Positions 48,020-58,208 of a stretch of DNA of 64,000 nt are shown in pieces. The DNA is from Seminavis robusta (lineage: Eukaryota > Bacillariophyta > Bacillariophyceae > Naviculales > Naviculaceae): positions 1 through 64,000 of the forward strand of contig CAICTM010000331.1 in the NCBI GenBank assembly GCA_903772945.1. The letters run 5' to 3'. Made by a program: the position numbers and the translations under genes. The notes under the pieces were generated by a model. That model was not told where the DNA came from. It made no database searches and saw only the letters and a list, made by a program, of their open reading frames with translations. The stretch's first letter is position 1. Every line of letters begins with the position of its first letter.

Positions 48020-48369
48020 CGTGCTGTCCAACTTCCAAAACTGCGAGTGCGAAGAAGAAAGAGAGGTTTTTGACGACGAGCCGCAAAGAATGAAACAAAC
48101 GATTGAAGACTGACGAGAGACGACTTCCGACTTCCGACCCGACTTTGGGGAAAGCGAAACATTCTTAACCTCAAGGGCAATCCGATGGTGACGTCATACA
48201 TTATCCGTTTAATCTGCCGAGGAGGGCGGCATGCTCCCTCACACGACTACAAGGCCAATGCTTTCATCATGGCCAAACGAGGCCGTGGTCCTCTTTTCTA
48301 TCCGGTGCATTGACCCATCTCATCATCAGCAGACATTGAATCAATCCACGAGAAACCGATCTGTAGACA
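48020..48369. promoter_or_regulatory. Divergent promoter region, coiled-coil protein / Rab1
   Basis: 350 bases lie between the two start codons. No specific element was identified. Confidence 0.45.
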
Positions 48370-49116
48370 ATGATGGCACCTGGTTCAGGACAAAAACAAA
48401 GGGACTATGACTATCTCTTCAAGCTAGTGCTCATTGGTGATAGCGGTGTGGGCAAGTCTTGCCTGCTGCTACGGTTTGCGGTGGGTCTAGCCGAAATTTC
48501 GAAAATTCAGCTCCGTGGCGCAGCACTCTGCTCCACAAACTTCTCGTTGCTTGGTCTCACACTGCATTCTTTCTCTTCATGCTTTTTGTAGGATGATGCA
48601 TTCACCGAGTCCTATATCTCCACCATTGGTGTTGATTTTCGATTTCGAACGGTGAAGATTGATGGCAAGACTGTCAAATTGCAGATTTGGGATACGGCAG
48701 GGCAAGAGCGATTCCGAACCATTACATCGGCATACTACCGAGGCGCCGATGGTATTATTATGGTCTACGACACAACCAATGTGGAGTCCTTTGATCACGT
48801 GAACGATTGGTTGAAGGAAGTGAATCGATATGCTGCTGAAAAGACGGTGAAATTGCTTGTCGGCAACAAATGCGATCGAACAGCCGACAAGGCAGTCACA
48901 GAAGAGCAAGCAAAGGAATTTGCTGATGATTTGGGAATTGCTGTGCTGGAGACTAGTGCCAAAAGTTCCAAGAATGTGGAAGAAGCTTTCCTCACAATGG
49001 CAGGCGAACTAGTGCGGCAGAGAGCTTCCCAGGGCAATGAAAACGGCGATAGCAAGAATCAAGGCATTGACTTGAATGGCACGGCAAAGGACGGAATTCT
49101 CAAAAATTGCTGTTAG
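48370..49116 (+). CDS. Rab1/Ypt1-type small GTPase
   Basis: Exons are 48370-48480 and 48592-49116, 211 residues. The intron interrupts the gene right after LLLRFA, in the P-loop-following helix. Rab1 recruits tethering factors for ER-to-Golgi vesicle transport. The sequence shows the P-loop [14 protein letters not shown], effector loop [14 protein letters not shown] (Rab1-like), G3 [21 protein letters not shown]4 VGNKCD, G5 ETSAK and a terminal CC for double geranylgeranylation. [17 protein letters not shown] and LKEVNRYA fit Rab1 rather than Rab8 or Rab11. All nucleotide-binding residues are present, including the catalytic Gln in AGQE, so it should be a functional switch. The COG2 gene in the same cluster acts later in the same secretory route; that proximity is probably coincidental. 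Confidence 0.95.
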
Positions 49117-49462
49117 ACAGCAACCTACAATTCACTATTTACTTCACAACACATTTCAATGAATCGAATCAATCATCAATCTACAGTACATCCGACACGA
49201 CAATTGATAAGGTCTTTGGCTTTCTTGGTTGGAATTCCAGAGAGAAATTGCTGCTCTATCAACACGATTATCTGAGTATCTTTTGATTTTTGCCAGCCTT
49301 GGATGTCTTGGTTCCACGGGAAATAGTTCTAGCTAGAGTGTCTGGTGGCCACAAGAGTAGTGTAGCCTACATCCTAATCATTGTACTAGAAGGGCCGCCA
49401 AAAAGGGCATTATTATGTTGTTGCTTTGTGCATGTTCCGTTACATGTATCGGTCAATCCTAG
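49117..49462. other. Tail-to-tail intergenic region
   Basis: This is the shared 3' flank of Rab1 (plus) and the membrane protein (minus). No gene or strong repeat is seen. Confidence 0.5.
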
Positions 49463-50350
49463 TTAATTTTTACAGATGTGATTGTCCCCGGCAAAGAATA
49501 CTCGACCTAGCAGCCAGAGAGTGACAAAGACAATGGTATTGAATCCTTGCCATCGCCACAGCAAACGAAACAAGTAAAGGAATACCGGCGGATTGTCATA
49601 GTTGATTTGCAGCCATTCAAACTTGATGTCTTTCCATAGTTCATGTGACAAATTGACATTCAAGTACTTGGTTTGCATCTTGACTTCGCCTTTAACTGCC
49701 AGAGGTATCTGAATGTCAGCAGGAATCATGGCTCTCGACAGACAAACATTGAGGACCATGAGTAGAAAGGAAAGCATATAGGAGGAGGGAAAAGGGTAGT
49801 CTCCTCCACTGGTTGTCATGAGTACTGGTATGGTCCAAAGATGATGGGTGACGGTGACTCTTTTCGCATTGGTAGTTTCGGGCCAGGTTAAATATGTGGC
49901 CACGCCCAAGGGAAACTTTCCAACTGCCATATACGCCAACAAGTCCACATACCACAGTAGTTGGTTAATCCCCACTGTGACACAGCAGGCCAGGGAGATC
50001 ATGGGTCGATGAGAGAATGATGCCAAGGATCCCAATACCAACGTTCCATTGCACAACCATGTGTACTCGTAGAGGAGGGCATGCCGAACCCAGTTTTCGG
50101 ACCAATAGATTCTCCATGGCAAGAACCAGGCCGAGTAGAGTACCAAAAAGATTCCAACCTTGCGACGATGGGCTTGACAGGACTCTGTCATGGACCATGA
50201 GGTATCCTCCATCAAAACCATCCAATCATGAACCCAAAAGGTGACAACAATGAGGATTGAGTAATGACAGACGACTACCGCCACAGGATGAGCCCAATCA
50301 TGGTGTTTGGCCGCATGAGGGCCTTCTTGAGCCAGCCAGGAGAGTACCAT
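49463..50350 (-). CDS. Multi-pass membrane protein of unknown function
   Basis: A single exon encodes 295 residues from ATG 50350. Six or so hydrophobic stretches are visible: residues ~23-45 (VAVVVCHYSILIVVTFWVHDW), ~65-82, ~95-110, ~118-143 (ISLACCVTVGINQLLWYVDLLAY), ~192-212 (YMLSFLLMVLNVCL) and ~270-290 (TIVFVTLWLLGRVFF). Aromatic and His residues are frequent (HHDWAHP, NWVRHALLYEYTW, HHLWTIP). There is no signal for a cleavable leader. I do not recognise the family. Histidines near membrane ends occur in lipid-modifying enzymes, but no fixed His-box pattern is present, so no activity is proposed. It is divergent from COG2. Confidence 0.7.
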   Translation of the reverse strand: MVLSWLAQEGPHAAKHHDWAHPVAVVVCHYSILIVVTFWVHDWMVLMEDTSWSMTESCQAHRRKVGIFLVLYSAWFLPWRIYWSENWVRHALLYEYTWLCNGTLVLGSLASFSHRPMISLACCVTVGINQLLWYVDLLAYMAVGKFPLGVATYLTWPETTNAKRVTVTHHLWTIPVLMTTSGGDYPFPSSYMLSFLLMVLNVCLSRAMIPADIQIPLAVKGEVKMQTKYLNVNLSHELWKDIKFEWLQINYDNPPVFLYLFRLLWRWQGFNTIVFVTLWLLGRVFFAGDNHICKN

Positions 50351-50786
50351 TCCTATACTATAGTCTAGTCTACTCTACTAGTATGTAGTAGTTAGCTTCA
50401 GTTATTAGCCTCCTGCATGAAAGAAGAAAAGCAGAAAAGATATCCGATGGTAAAATGGGTGGTAATAATAAGATAAATACTCTGAAAGTTAACGTATCTT
50501 TGTAAGCTAGCTTAAAACTGTTCGGGTTGCACCGGCCTGGCACCGCTTGCAAGAGATCTTTGGAGGACCGCTCATCATCCAGGAGCAATGGCCAGCTTTT
50601 AAAATTGCATGAACGGCCTTTGGATTTAGTGGTACTACTACGATACTGTTGTCTCTACTCGGTCCACTTGAGTTGTGTTGCTGTATTGTGGATTAGGGTG
50701 TTGAGGCAGAAGAAGTTGGTTAATGGAGAAAGTGATCTGAGAAGCAAGTGCAGTAAAAAGGATACTCTTTTGGGATACTCTCAACA
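50351..50786. promoter_or_regulatory. Divergent promoter region, membrane protein / COG2
   Basis: 436 bases lie between the two start codons. The region is AT-richer than the flanking genes. No motif is called. Confidence 0.45.
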
Positions 50787-53639
50787 ATGACCGACAATAA
50801 TAATAAGAACCTGGCCAATGGCAGCGGCAACCATGCTACCAATCAAGATAAGGAGGAGATGATTGTGGCGATGCCAACTTCTGGTCTGGAATCCAAGTTA
50901 AAGACTCTTCGAGAAAAGTCCAACCAACACAGCCAAATCTTGACGCAAAAGCTGGCGTCTTCCCAATCCGGCCAAAATCTCCTCCACATTGGCACCAGTT
51001 TGTCGTCGCTGCCACCAGATTTGCACTCTCTATTGACGCAGCTTCATCCCGTCTTGTCGGCAGCGGAAACCACAGAGCAACAACAGATTCAAAAATTACA
51101 GGCACTAGTGCAACATGCCAATGAAATTAGAGCCGAACAAAGACGCATGGTGAATGCTGCCGATTGCGCTGAATTGTACCAAGATTTGTTGGCTGCCGAA
51201 CGAGACGTCAAACGAGATGCCAACATACGAAGAAATGCTGGTAATAACAAAACTGCTAGATTTTCCGTAACATTCGCCGCGGCCAAAGACGACGAGGATG
51301 GAGCGACTCAGGAGGACAGTAAGAGTATCTTTGGAGGAGTTTTAGGTGAGTTTTTTCCATTTGGAGGACGATAATCTAAATGATTTGTCTTGTATCATCA
51401 TGCTCAGCCCTTGCTAAATTTTTTGTTCAATCAGACGAGCTAGATCATGTCATGTCTCTGGAGCGAGCAGCTCATACAACACTCTGTCTCGTCAAAGATT
51501 TGCAATCGAGCAATGCGCAAGTTACGGCAATGACAACCGCAAAGGCAACGGGAACCAATACGGCGAACAACCCCGACTCGAAAGGAGCTTCGGCCACCAG
51601 TGGCGCACTCCCATCCTTGCGAGCTCCTTTGGAAGACGACACCGAACGGGCGCAACTGCTCCTCAAATTAGCACCTCGCATTCGTCGACTAGAGGCGGAT
51701 TCCATCACCTCGTTGAGCCATCGCATGGAAAATGTCCTCAATCGGTTCCAAATTCTGCGAGAACGAGACCCACAGGATGGACCCGTAGAAGGAGAATCTC
51801 GCACCGAATCGGAACTGCTCATCATGCTCGGCCATTCCATGCGAGGACTGGCACTGCTAGGGCGGGGAAAAGAGGTGGAAAGCGTGTTTGCACGGGTTGC
51901 CATTATGTAAGTACCAAACACAGTGAGACATTGAAAAACGTGAATCCCCGTCGGAGTTTCTCACAGCTCCCCTGTTGGATACAAAAAGGCCTCTGATTCG
52001 ATCCAAGGTTTCCATGGGAAGATTAGATGAAGGAGGTTCCCGTGGTGAATGCGCGGGTCTATTTTCTTTGATGGACGACATTGCCACGTCAATCACCAAA
52101 GCGTTCGGTCCTGTCCTACGATTGGTCGAGTCCATGTTTCATGCCGAATCGATGCCAGGGACCACCGAGGCCGCGGCCAATTCAATGATGGGAGTAGATC
52201 TCGTCACTGCTGGGGTATGGGTCCCCATTGCAACTGCCTTGATGGCTGATGCTGGTATTAAGATGGCGATTTTCTCTCCCGGCATTGCCAGTATTCTGCA
52301 GGCAAATTATCTTGCTCTGGACACTTTCTTGGCAGAGCTGGCAGAACGATTACTGGTAGCTGTCGAAGCCAGTAACGGCGGAACTGAAGGTCGCGCAGAT
52401 GCGTGCATCTCGCTGAACATGAATGTCATTCTGGAAAAGAGTGCCATCCAAGCGGCACAGGATCGCATCTACTTGCATCCCAAAACTGCAGAATTTTCCA
52501 AAAAGTGGAATCTCCCCATCTACTACCAGCTGCGCTTTGGAGAATCCTGCAATCGATTGAACAAGGCCGTGACGACGACTCAACGCGAAGGATGGATTGC
52601 AGATGTATTCGCGGGCCCTCCAGAGGATCTGGAAAAACTAAAGAACCAGGCCGGTTTTGAGCTTCCACTGTTCTTGGAGCTATACGACATTTTACTTGGT
52701 CTCTGGAGACCCGACGTCATTTTGCGTCCTTTGACCCATCGATTCCTCAGAGGTGCGATTCAGCTTGTCGGCCGCACTATTTCGTTCATTAGCGAGGGCA
52801 TGGAGGGAAAGATCAAATTCGGCGAAATCCCGCCCGAGGAAACCAACAATGGAACCAAAGAAAACGGACAAGGGGCAGATTCCGATGCTGCTCCCGTGGA
52901 AAGACCCTTGGCACGAAAGCCATATAGCTGGGGCGAAAGCGAAGGGGATGTTGGAGCTGTCGCGTGGGAGTTAACCATCCTGGAATCCACAATAGCTCAC
53001 GAGTACGTTGACACAGTTGTGGGAGCACTGAGCAGTCGAGACACCAGTGAGACCGAGCAATCGGAACTAAGGAATTTGGCCGCTGAAGTGCTCAAAGAAA
53101 CATCAGAACAGATCAATCCACTAATCGACAGCGCATGGAACACTTACATTGTGAACATTCTCACATCGAAGTGCTCCAACCCACTCGCCGCTGTCAAGGG
53201 CGTTGCCGCCACGTATCGTATGACGAACCGGCCTCCGCCGACAATGGCATCTCCTTTTGTTGGAACCATTCTTCGTCCCTTGAAGGAGTTCCAGAACGAG
53301 TTTGAAAGTCGAACCCCAGATCGCGTTGGGTCAAAATGGAGGGAGCAAATCATAATGACTGTCGCGGATCGATACAGCGTTGCCGTCGATGAGCTCATCC
53401 AGACTGTAGCACGTACAGAAGTTGCGCTCAAGAATAGGAAGGCGAAACGTGCCGCCGTTGGAGGAATGAGTGACGGAGAGAAAGTGAAGCTCCAGCTGTT
53501 CCTCGATTACAAGGCGTTCACGGAGCATGTGAGAGAAGTCGGAGTTGATCCCACCATCGTGAAGGGTGTTGACAAGTTGAAGCAGCTGACAGTCGAGGCT
53601 GAGGCACTGCTAGAGAGGCAACGAAACGGCGGCAAATAA
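50787..53639 (+). CDS. COG2: Conserved oligomeric Golgi complex subunit 2 (COG2)
   Basis: Exons are 50787-51345, 51435-51906 and 51989-53639, 893 residues. The third acceptor is placed at AAAAAG|G because only that site restores the frame and gives the continuous RVAIMPLIRSKVSMGRLDEGG. COG2 is part of lobe A of the tether that returns Golgi enzymes in retrograde vesicles. Family marks include an N-terminal helical coiled-coil region (SLSSLPPDLHSLLTQLHPVL), the block WNLPIYYQLRFGESCNRLNKA, and the C-terminal domain with LWRPDVILRPLTHRFLRGAIQL. Two low-complexity insertions are seen (Ala/Thr/Asn-rich near the exon 2 start; Asn/Gly-rich after IPPEE). It acts on the cytosolic face of the Golgi. 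Confidence 0.85.
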
Positions 53640-53742
53640 ATTGCTCCAGTAGAGCGTAACAATTAGGTCAATATAACCTATAGCAAAATGACAACAAAAT
53701 TATGCCGCGTTAGCGCTGCAACTACACGGATAGCAGACTTGT

Positions 53743-55562
53743 TTAGTAGCCCATTGCACATCCATCCGCTCTACCGTCGGATCCAGCCCAGTAAACTCCT
53801 GTCTTCCTGTCACGCTTGATGATTTGGGCTCTCCCGAACACGGCTCGGTCGTGTCCGACAACATTGACTTTGAGATCGTGTCCTTTCTCCGTCAGTTCTT
53901 TGAGGATCGTCTCGTCTAGTCCACCTTCCATGAAGATCTTGCCATCGCGAGTTCCGTCAGTAATGCAAAACCTGGGATTGTCTATGGCTTGTTGGGGGTC
54001 CATACCTCCCGCAACCATGTCGATTGTGAGTTGTAGGTGACCCTGTGGTTGCATGTTCCCTCCCATGTTGGAGATTGTTGAGTGTAGCTCATTGGTGTCC
54101 GCATATGTCAGCATGGCTGGAATTATGGTGTGATACGGTCTCTTGCCAGCAGCGAGGCAGTTGGGATGTTCTATGTCGTCTAGGGTGAAACCAAATCCTC
54201 TGTTCTGGAGAGAAAATCCACATCCTCGAGGAACAATCCCAGACCCAAAACCCATAAAATTGGAGTTGACAAACGAGATGGCGTTTCCGTCTTTATCTGC
54301 AACCTGAAAGCTTACAGTGCAGCTCGAAGGACTGGGTACTCCTTTCGCCATTGCCCTTTGTGGATTGAAGAGTTCCTTTGCTCGCTTTCCTATTCGATCC
54401 TGATCCACAAACCACTCGTTGGGAACTTTTGTATGATAGGGGCATGCAACTTGTGCTCTGGCATCTTCAAATCCGAGACGGGACATTTCTATCAGTGCAT
54501 GATAGGCATCCGCCGTCTTCCCTACCGTTGCTGGCGACAATTCGGGGCACAGGTTGTTTTCCTCTAGATGTCTGAGACCGGTCAAGGCAACCAATGCGGC
54601 AACGCCTTGACCGTTTGGAGGCACCTCCCATAGTCTAACCCCCCGATATTCGGTCGATACTGGCTCTGGAAAGGTGGATGTATGCGATTTCAAATCATCA
54701 ATGGAGAGTTTCCCACCATGCTTTTGAACTGCTGCCGCAATGGCTTTGCCTGTTTCACCCTCATAAAAGCCTTCTGTAGCTCCTTTGGCTCCGAGATCTC
54801 TCAATACTCGAGCCATATCTTTGTTGACTATAATATCGCCCGGATTAGGTCCATTCTCAGCCAGTAGTGGTACCACTTCACCATCATCAAGCCATCTCTT
54901 GATGAGATGCATACCTGATTTCCAGTGGTAGGCTGTCACGGGAGACACCGGGAACCCTTCTTCGGCCAAGACCGCAGCAGGTTCCAGCAGTTCAGCAAGC
55001 GTAAATTTTCCCGACCCGTGCCGTTTCCACACGTCTTCATACCCTCGTGCTGCACCGGGGACCGTCACCGCATGAGGTGAAGCTTGAAACTTGACAGCAT
55101 CGATGGCTCCTTTGCCATCATCACAATCGGCTTTTGCAACCTCCATCGTCAGTTGGCTGGGGCTGCAACCACTGCCATTGATGGCCGAGACAGAACGTTC
55201 CTTGCTATTATAATACAAACAAAACATGTCACCACTGGAAGTTGGAAGAAAGCAGACATGCAAGTGTTCTTGTGAGACATTCCAGTAAGTCTACATACCA
55301 TTTCAATAAGAATCCTGGCAGCTTACCCTAAGCCTGTACTACAAGGTTCCACAACAGATAACGCTGCAGCGACAGCAATAGCAGCTTCGGCGGCATTGGC
55401 GCCCTTGCGCAAGAGATCCAGCCCAATCGAGGATGCCAGCGGCTGACTTGATGCTACGCAACCATTTCGACAGAGCACTGGTGATCTTCGGGATAAAAAG
55501 GGGATCTCGTCCACGACAGGGCCAGCGTCAGCTTTTTGTGCTGCTGCAAACCAATCTCCCAT
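53743..55562 (-). CDS. Gamma-glutamyltransferase family protein
   Basis: Exons on the minus strand are 55562-55327 and 55234-53743, 575 residues. The intron lies between STGLG and GDMFCLYY, inside the conserved GLGGD block. Family members cleave or transfer gamma-glutamyl groups of glutathione-like substrates after self-cleavage that exposes a catalytic Thr. Here the expected nucleophile region is CTVSFQVADKDGNAISFVNSN, followed by FGSGIVPRGCGFSLQNRG and NMGGNMQPQGHLQ. That subtype resembles the bacterial YwrD-like branch rather than animal GGT. The N-terminus (MGDWFAAAQKADAG) has no signal peptide or membrane anchor, so a cytosolic or unpredicted location is likely. The large subunit would end just before the Thr. 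The true substrate is not deducible. Confidence 0.9.
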
Positions 55563-56182
55563 GGTCTTGGTTGTTCTATAGCTCCTTCTACACAAATTCA
55601 ATTTCAGGGCAACTGTAACACCATACTCTATAGCCACCGTTTCCTAGGAGCCTCCACAGAAAGGTTTGGTGTGGGTGCATCATCGTCCGATGGAGGTTCA
55701 GGGTTCAGTTTGGGCCTGATGCCACATCCCAATGACGTCAGTGTGAAATTTGACAGTTCCAACGGCTTATTTGACACAATCCACGACGTGTGATCCCACG
55801 GTGAGCAATCATCCAATCTGGATCAACCAAGTTGGCATCCTTCAGCTCTGGGTTGCTGCACTACTAGCTAGCTTGGCCCAAACTTGCTGGAGCCATAGTC
55901 TTCTTGGCATCAACACTTCAGCTTGCGTTCATGGCTACGAAAGTTAGAGATTCTACAGGAAATCAAAAGTCTGTCTCTTACACATCGTGTAACAGAGCTC
56001 TCGATGCCCAAAACCTCCGCATACATTCGAAACACCCGCCACGTGTGTGTCGAACGTCCCATCCTGGCTCTACTAGCTAGAAAACAAGGTGGGAATAGAC
56101 AGTTCATCGTTGCCGTTAGCGTAGCTAGCTATGGCAGTTTCATGTTTGTTTTGTTCTGTAGCATTTTGGTGTTCTCGCTTTC
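55563..56182. other. Intergenic region between GGT-family gene and LON-domain gene
   Basis: This holds the promoter of the minus-strand GGT-family gene and the 3' flank of the minus-strand LON gene. No gene is seen. Confidence 0.5.
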
Positions 56183-57802
56183 TTATTGCTGGTCCGCCAC
56201 TCGTCGTAACGACGCATTGATGGCCTTGAGCCTGTCTCTAGCAGCCTCGAGCCGTTCGCTAATCGAGTGCATTTCGAGAATATCTTGTCGACTCACGACG
56301 GGTTGGTTCCCCACAGGGCCAATATTCTCCATGAGAATCCACACGACAAAACTCAGACGTTGGGCCCGACGAAGAATGGGATATCGTTTCAAGGGGTTGT
56401 CGGCATAGTCGTATCGTACAAAAGGCGATTTGGAATAGGTTCCCACTGTTGGCGGCATGGCAGCGGCATAATCTTCCAGTCGATTGGCGAATTGATCCAA
56501 CTTGAAATCTCCCGGCCAGGGAATATATTGTTGACTACAACAATCTCCCCGAGGCAATAATCCCAGCATTTGGGTCGGGACCGGTGTCACAATGGGGGAA
56601 GTGGGATTGGGATTCAATTGATACAAGAGTTTGACTAGCTCATCGACTCCCAACCAAACTTCATGTTCCAGCTGACCGACTTGTTCCAGATCGAGTTGTT
56701 TCAAATTATCGGGCAGATCCACGGGCGACGCCGAGAACAAGTGTTTTTCCATGACGGTCCCGACACGTTCCTTTTGGGCTTGCGCTCGGTCCATATCCAA
56801 CGGAAATACCGTTTCCACATCGACATCCATATCGTAATTGACAAGTGGCGCCACTGCCCCCATGGTGGACGATTGTACCAAGACGGGTCGATATTCGAAT
56901 TGCCGCAATTGTTCGGCTGCTTCCAATGCGGCCGCGCAAGCGGCTCCCCAGGCATCTTGATCGTGCAAAAAGTCATCGCTTAATTCGCGTGCCATGGATT
57001 GTGCCTTGTCGTAGTAGGTCATGGCGAGTTCGGTATCGGGGCATAGTTGCACCGTGGCCACGGCGTACGGGGTGTGCTGTGTGGCTTCGATGACTTGGAA
57101 TCGTTCCAATGCCTGTACCACCAATACCAATCGACCGTCTTCGAGTTGTCGGGAATCGGCCACTTGCATGAGGACGCCAGTGTAGGTTGCTTTTGTTTTA
57201 TTATTACTTTCCTCCGACGACAAGAGCTGATAGTCTGGATTGTCCAAATTTTCACTGCCCCCTGGAAGAAAGACATGTCCAAAGTACCATGGTTTGGGTC
57301 CTGCCAAGATGGTGTGAAACATGTGGGTATAATGGGCCACATGGCAATTCAATAGGTTTTGATATCCTGGCAATTCCGTCCACTGCACTCTCCACAGAGG
57401 GACGTTTTTCAGAATGGTATTGCAGGAATCGCTAATGGCCGTGGTAGTGGTACGGTCGTTGGTACTAGAGCCTTCTGCTTGTTGTTGGTTTTGGAGTTGC
57501 CGATAAAATGATTTTTGGATCTTTCGGACATTGTCCATTCGATTTCGGCGTTCGTCGGGAGTTTCTAAATCGTTGGGGTTGATGCTTTCTTCCTTGTCTT
57601 CTTCTTCTTCATCGTCGTCATCGTCATCTCTGCTGGAAGCCAAAAATGAAGATATCCTGATGCTACCGCCAATAACTCCATTGACGGGTAGAATCGTGGG
57701 AAGCTTGATGGGGAGCGTGGGTGATGGAGAAAAGCCTCTCACAGTAATGGTGGGCAGCCCTAGCAGTCCGCTCGCAAATAGGATAAGCCAGGCCCGCATC
57801 AT
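56183..57802 (-). CDS. Plastid-targeted LON substrate-binding-domain protein
   Basis: A single exon encodes 539 residues from ATG 57802. The leader (AWLILFASGLLGLPTITVRG) is a signal peptide. FSPSP follows directly, matching the diatom pattern in which a Phe at the cleavage point directs proteins through the chloroplast ER into the plastid. A Ser/Asp/Glu-rich stretch (DDDDDDEEEEDKEE) follows. From about residue 135 the LON N-domain features appear: NVPLWRVQWTELPGYQNLLNCHVAHYTHMFHTI, then YTGVLMQVADSRQLEDGRLVLVVQALERF. No ATPase or Ser-Lys protease part follows, so it is a stand-alone LON-domain protein and probably binds unfolded protein segments. The C-terminal helices (QDILEMHSISERLEAARDRL) are family-typical. 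It is divergent from the cap-binding gene. Confidence 0.8.
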   Translation of the reverse strand: MMRAWLILFASGLLGLPTITVRGFSPSPTLPIKLPTILPVNGVIGGSIRISSFLASSRDDDDDDEEEEDKEESINPNDLETPDERRNRMDNVRKIQKSFYRQLQNQQQAEGSSTNDRTTTTAISDSCNTILKNVPLWRVQWTELPGYQNLLNCHVAHYTHMFHTILAGPKPWYFGHVFLPGGSENLDNPDYQLLSSEESNNKTKATYTGVLMQVADSRQLEDGRLVLVVQALERFQVIEATQHTPYAVATVQLCPDTELAMTYYDKAQSMARELSDDFLHDQDAWGAACAAALEAAEQLRQFEYRPVLVQSSTMGAVAPLVNYDMDVDVETVFPLDMDRAQAQKERVGTVMEKHLFSASPVDLPDNLKQLDLEQVGQLEHEVWLGVDELVKLLYQLNPNPTSPIVTPVPTQMLGLLPRGDCCSQQYIPWPGDFKLDQFANRLEDYAAAMPPTVGTYSKSPFVRYDYADNPLKRYPILRRAQRLSFVVWILMENIGPVGNQPVVSRQDILEMHSISERLEAARDRLKAINASLRRVADQQ

Positions 57803-58208
57803 GGTCGACTAGCTAGCTGGCTGCAGAGAACAATGAGAGCAGTTGATCACTCTTCCTATGTGGATATCATTGTGTTCTGATGCCGTCAGCTGTGGGATCT
57901 TTGTGAAGTTGTTCTGATTCTTTGTTGAGTGCGTGTTGTCATTGGCAGAGGCAGGAGATTGAATCATTCAGCTGAACTGGCTTTTTGGGATCACGAAAGT
58001 ACGGGATTGATCGGAGCAGCAGCCAACCGCTCGAATCTTCACCCTTCATTTTTTGTTTGTTTCTTCCTGTCTTTGCTTTTCTCTGTTTCAGGTGGTCCTG
58101 TGTCCTGTGGCTCTACGATACCGACTTGCTATCTATCCATCTAGCCAGCTACAGGTATTCTGGAAGACAGTCTGAGTTTGTGTGAGCTGTATTTGCGTAT
58201 AGTTCAAG
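57803..58208. promoter_or_regulatory. Divergent promoter region, LON-domain gene / CBP80
   Basis: 406 bases lie between the start codons. It includes pyrimidine-rich stretches before the CBP80 start. No specific element is named. Confidence 0.45.
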
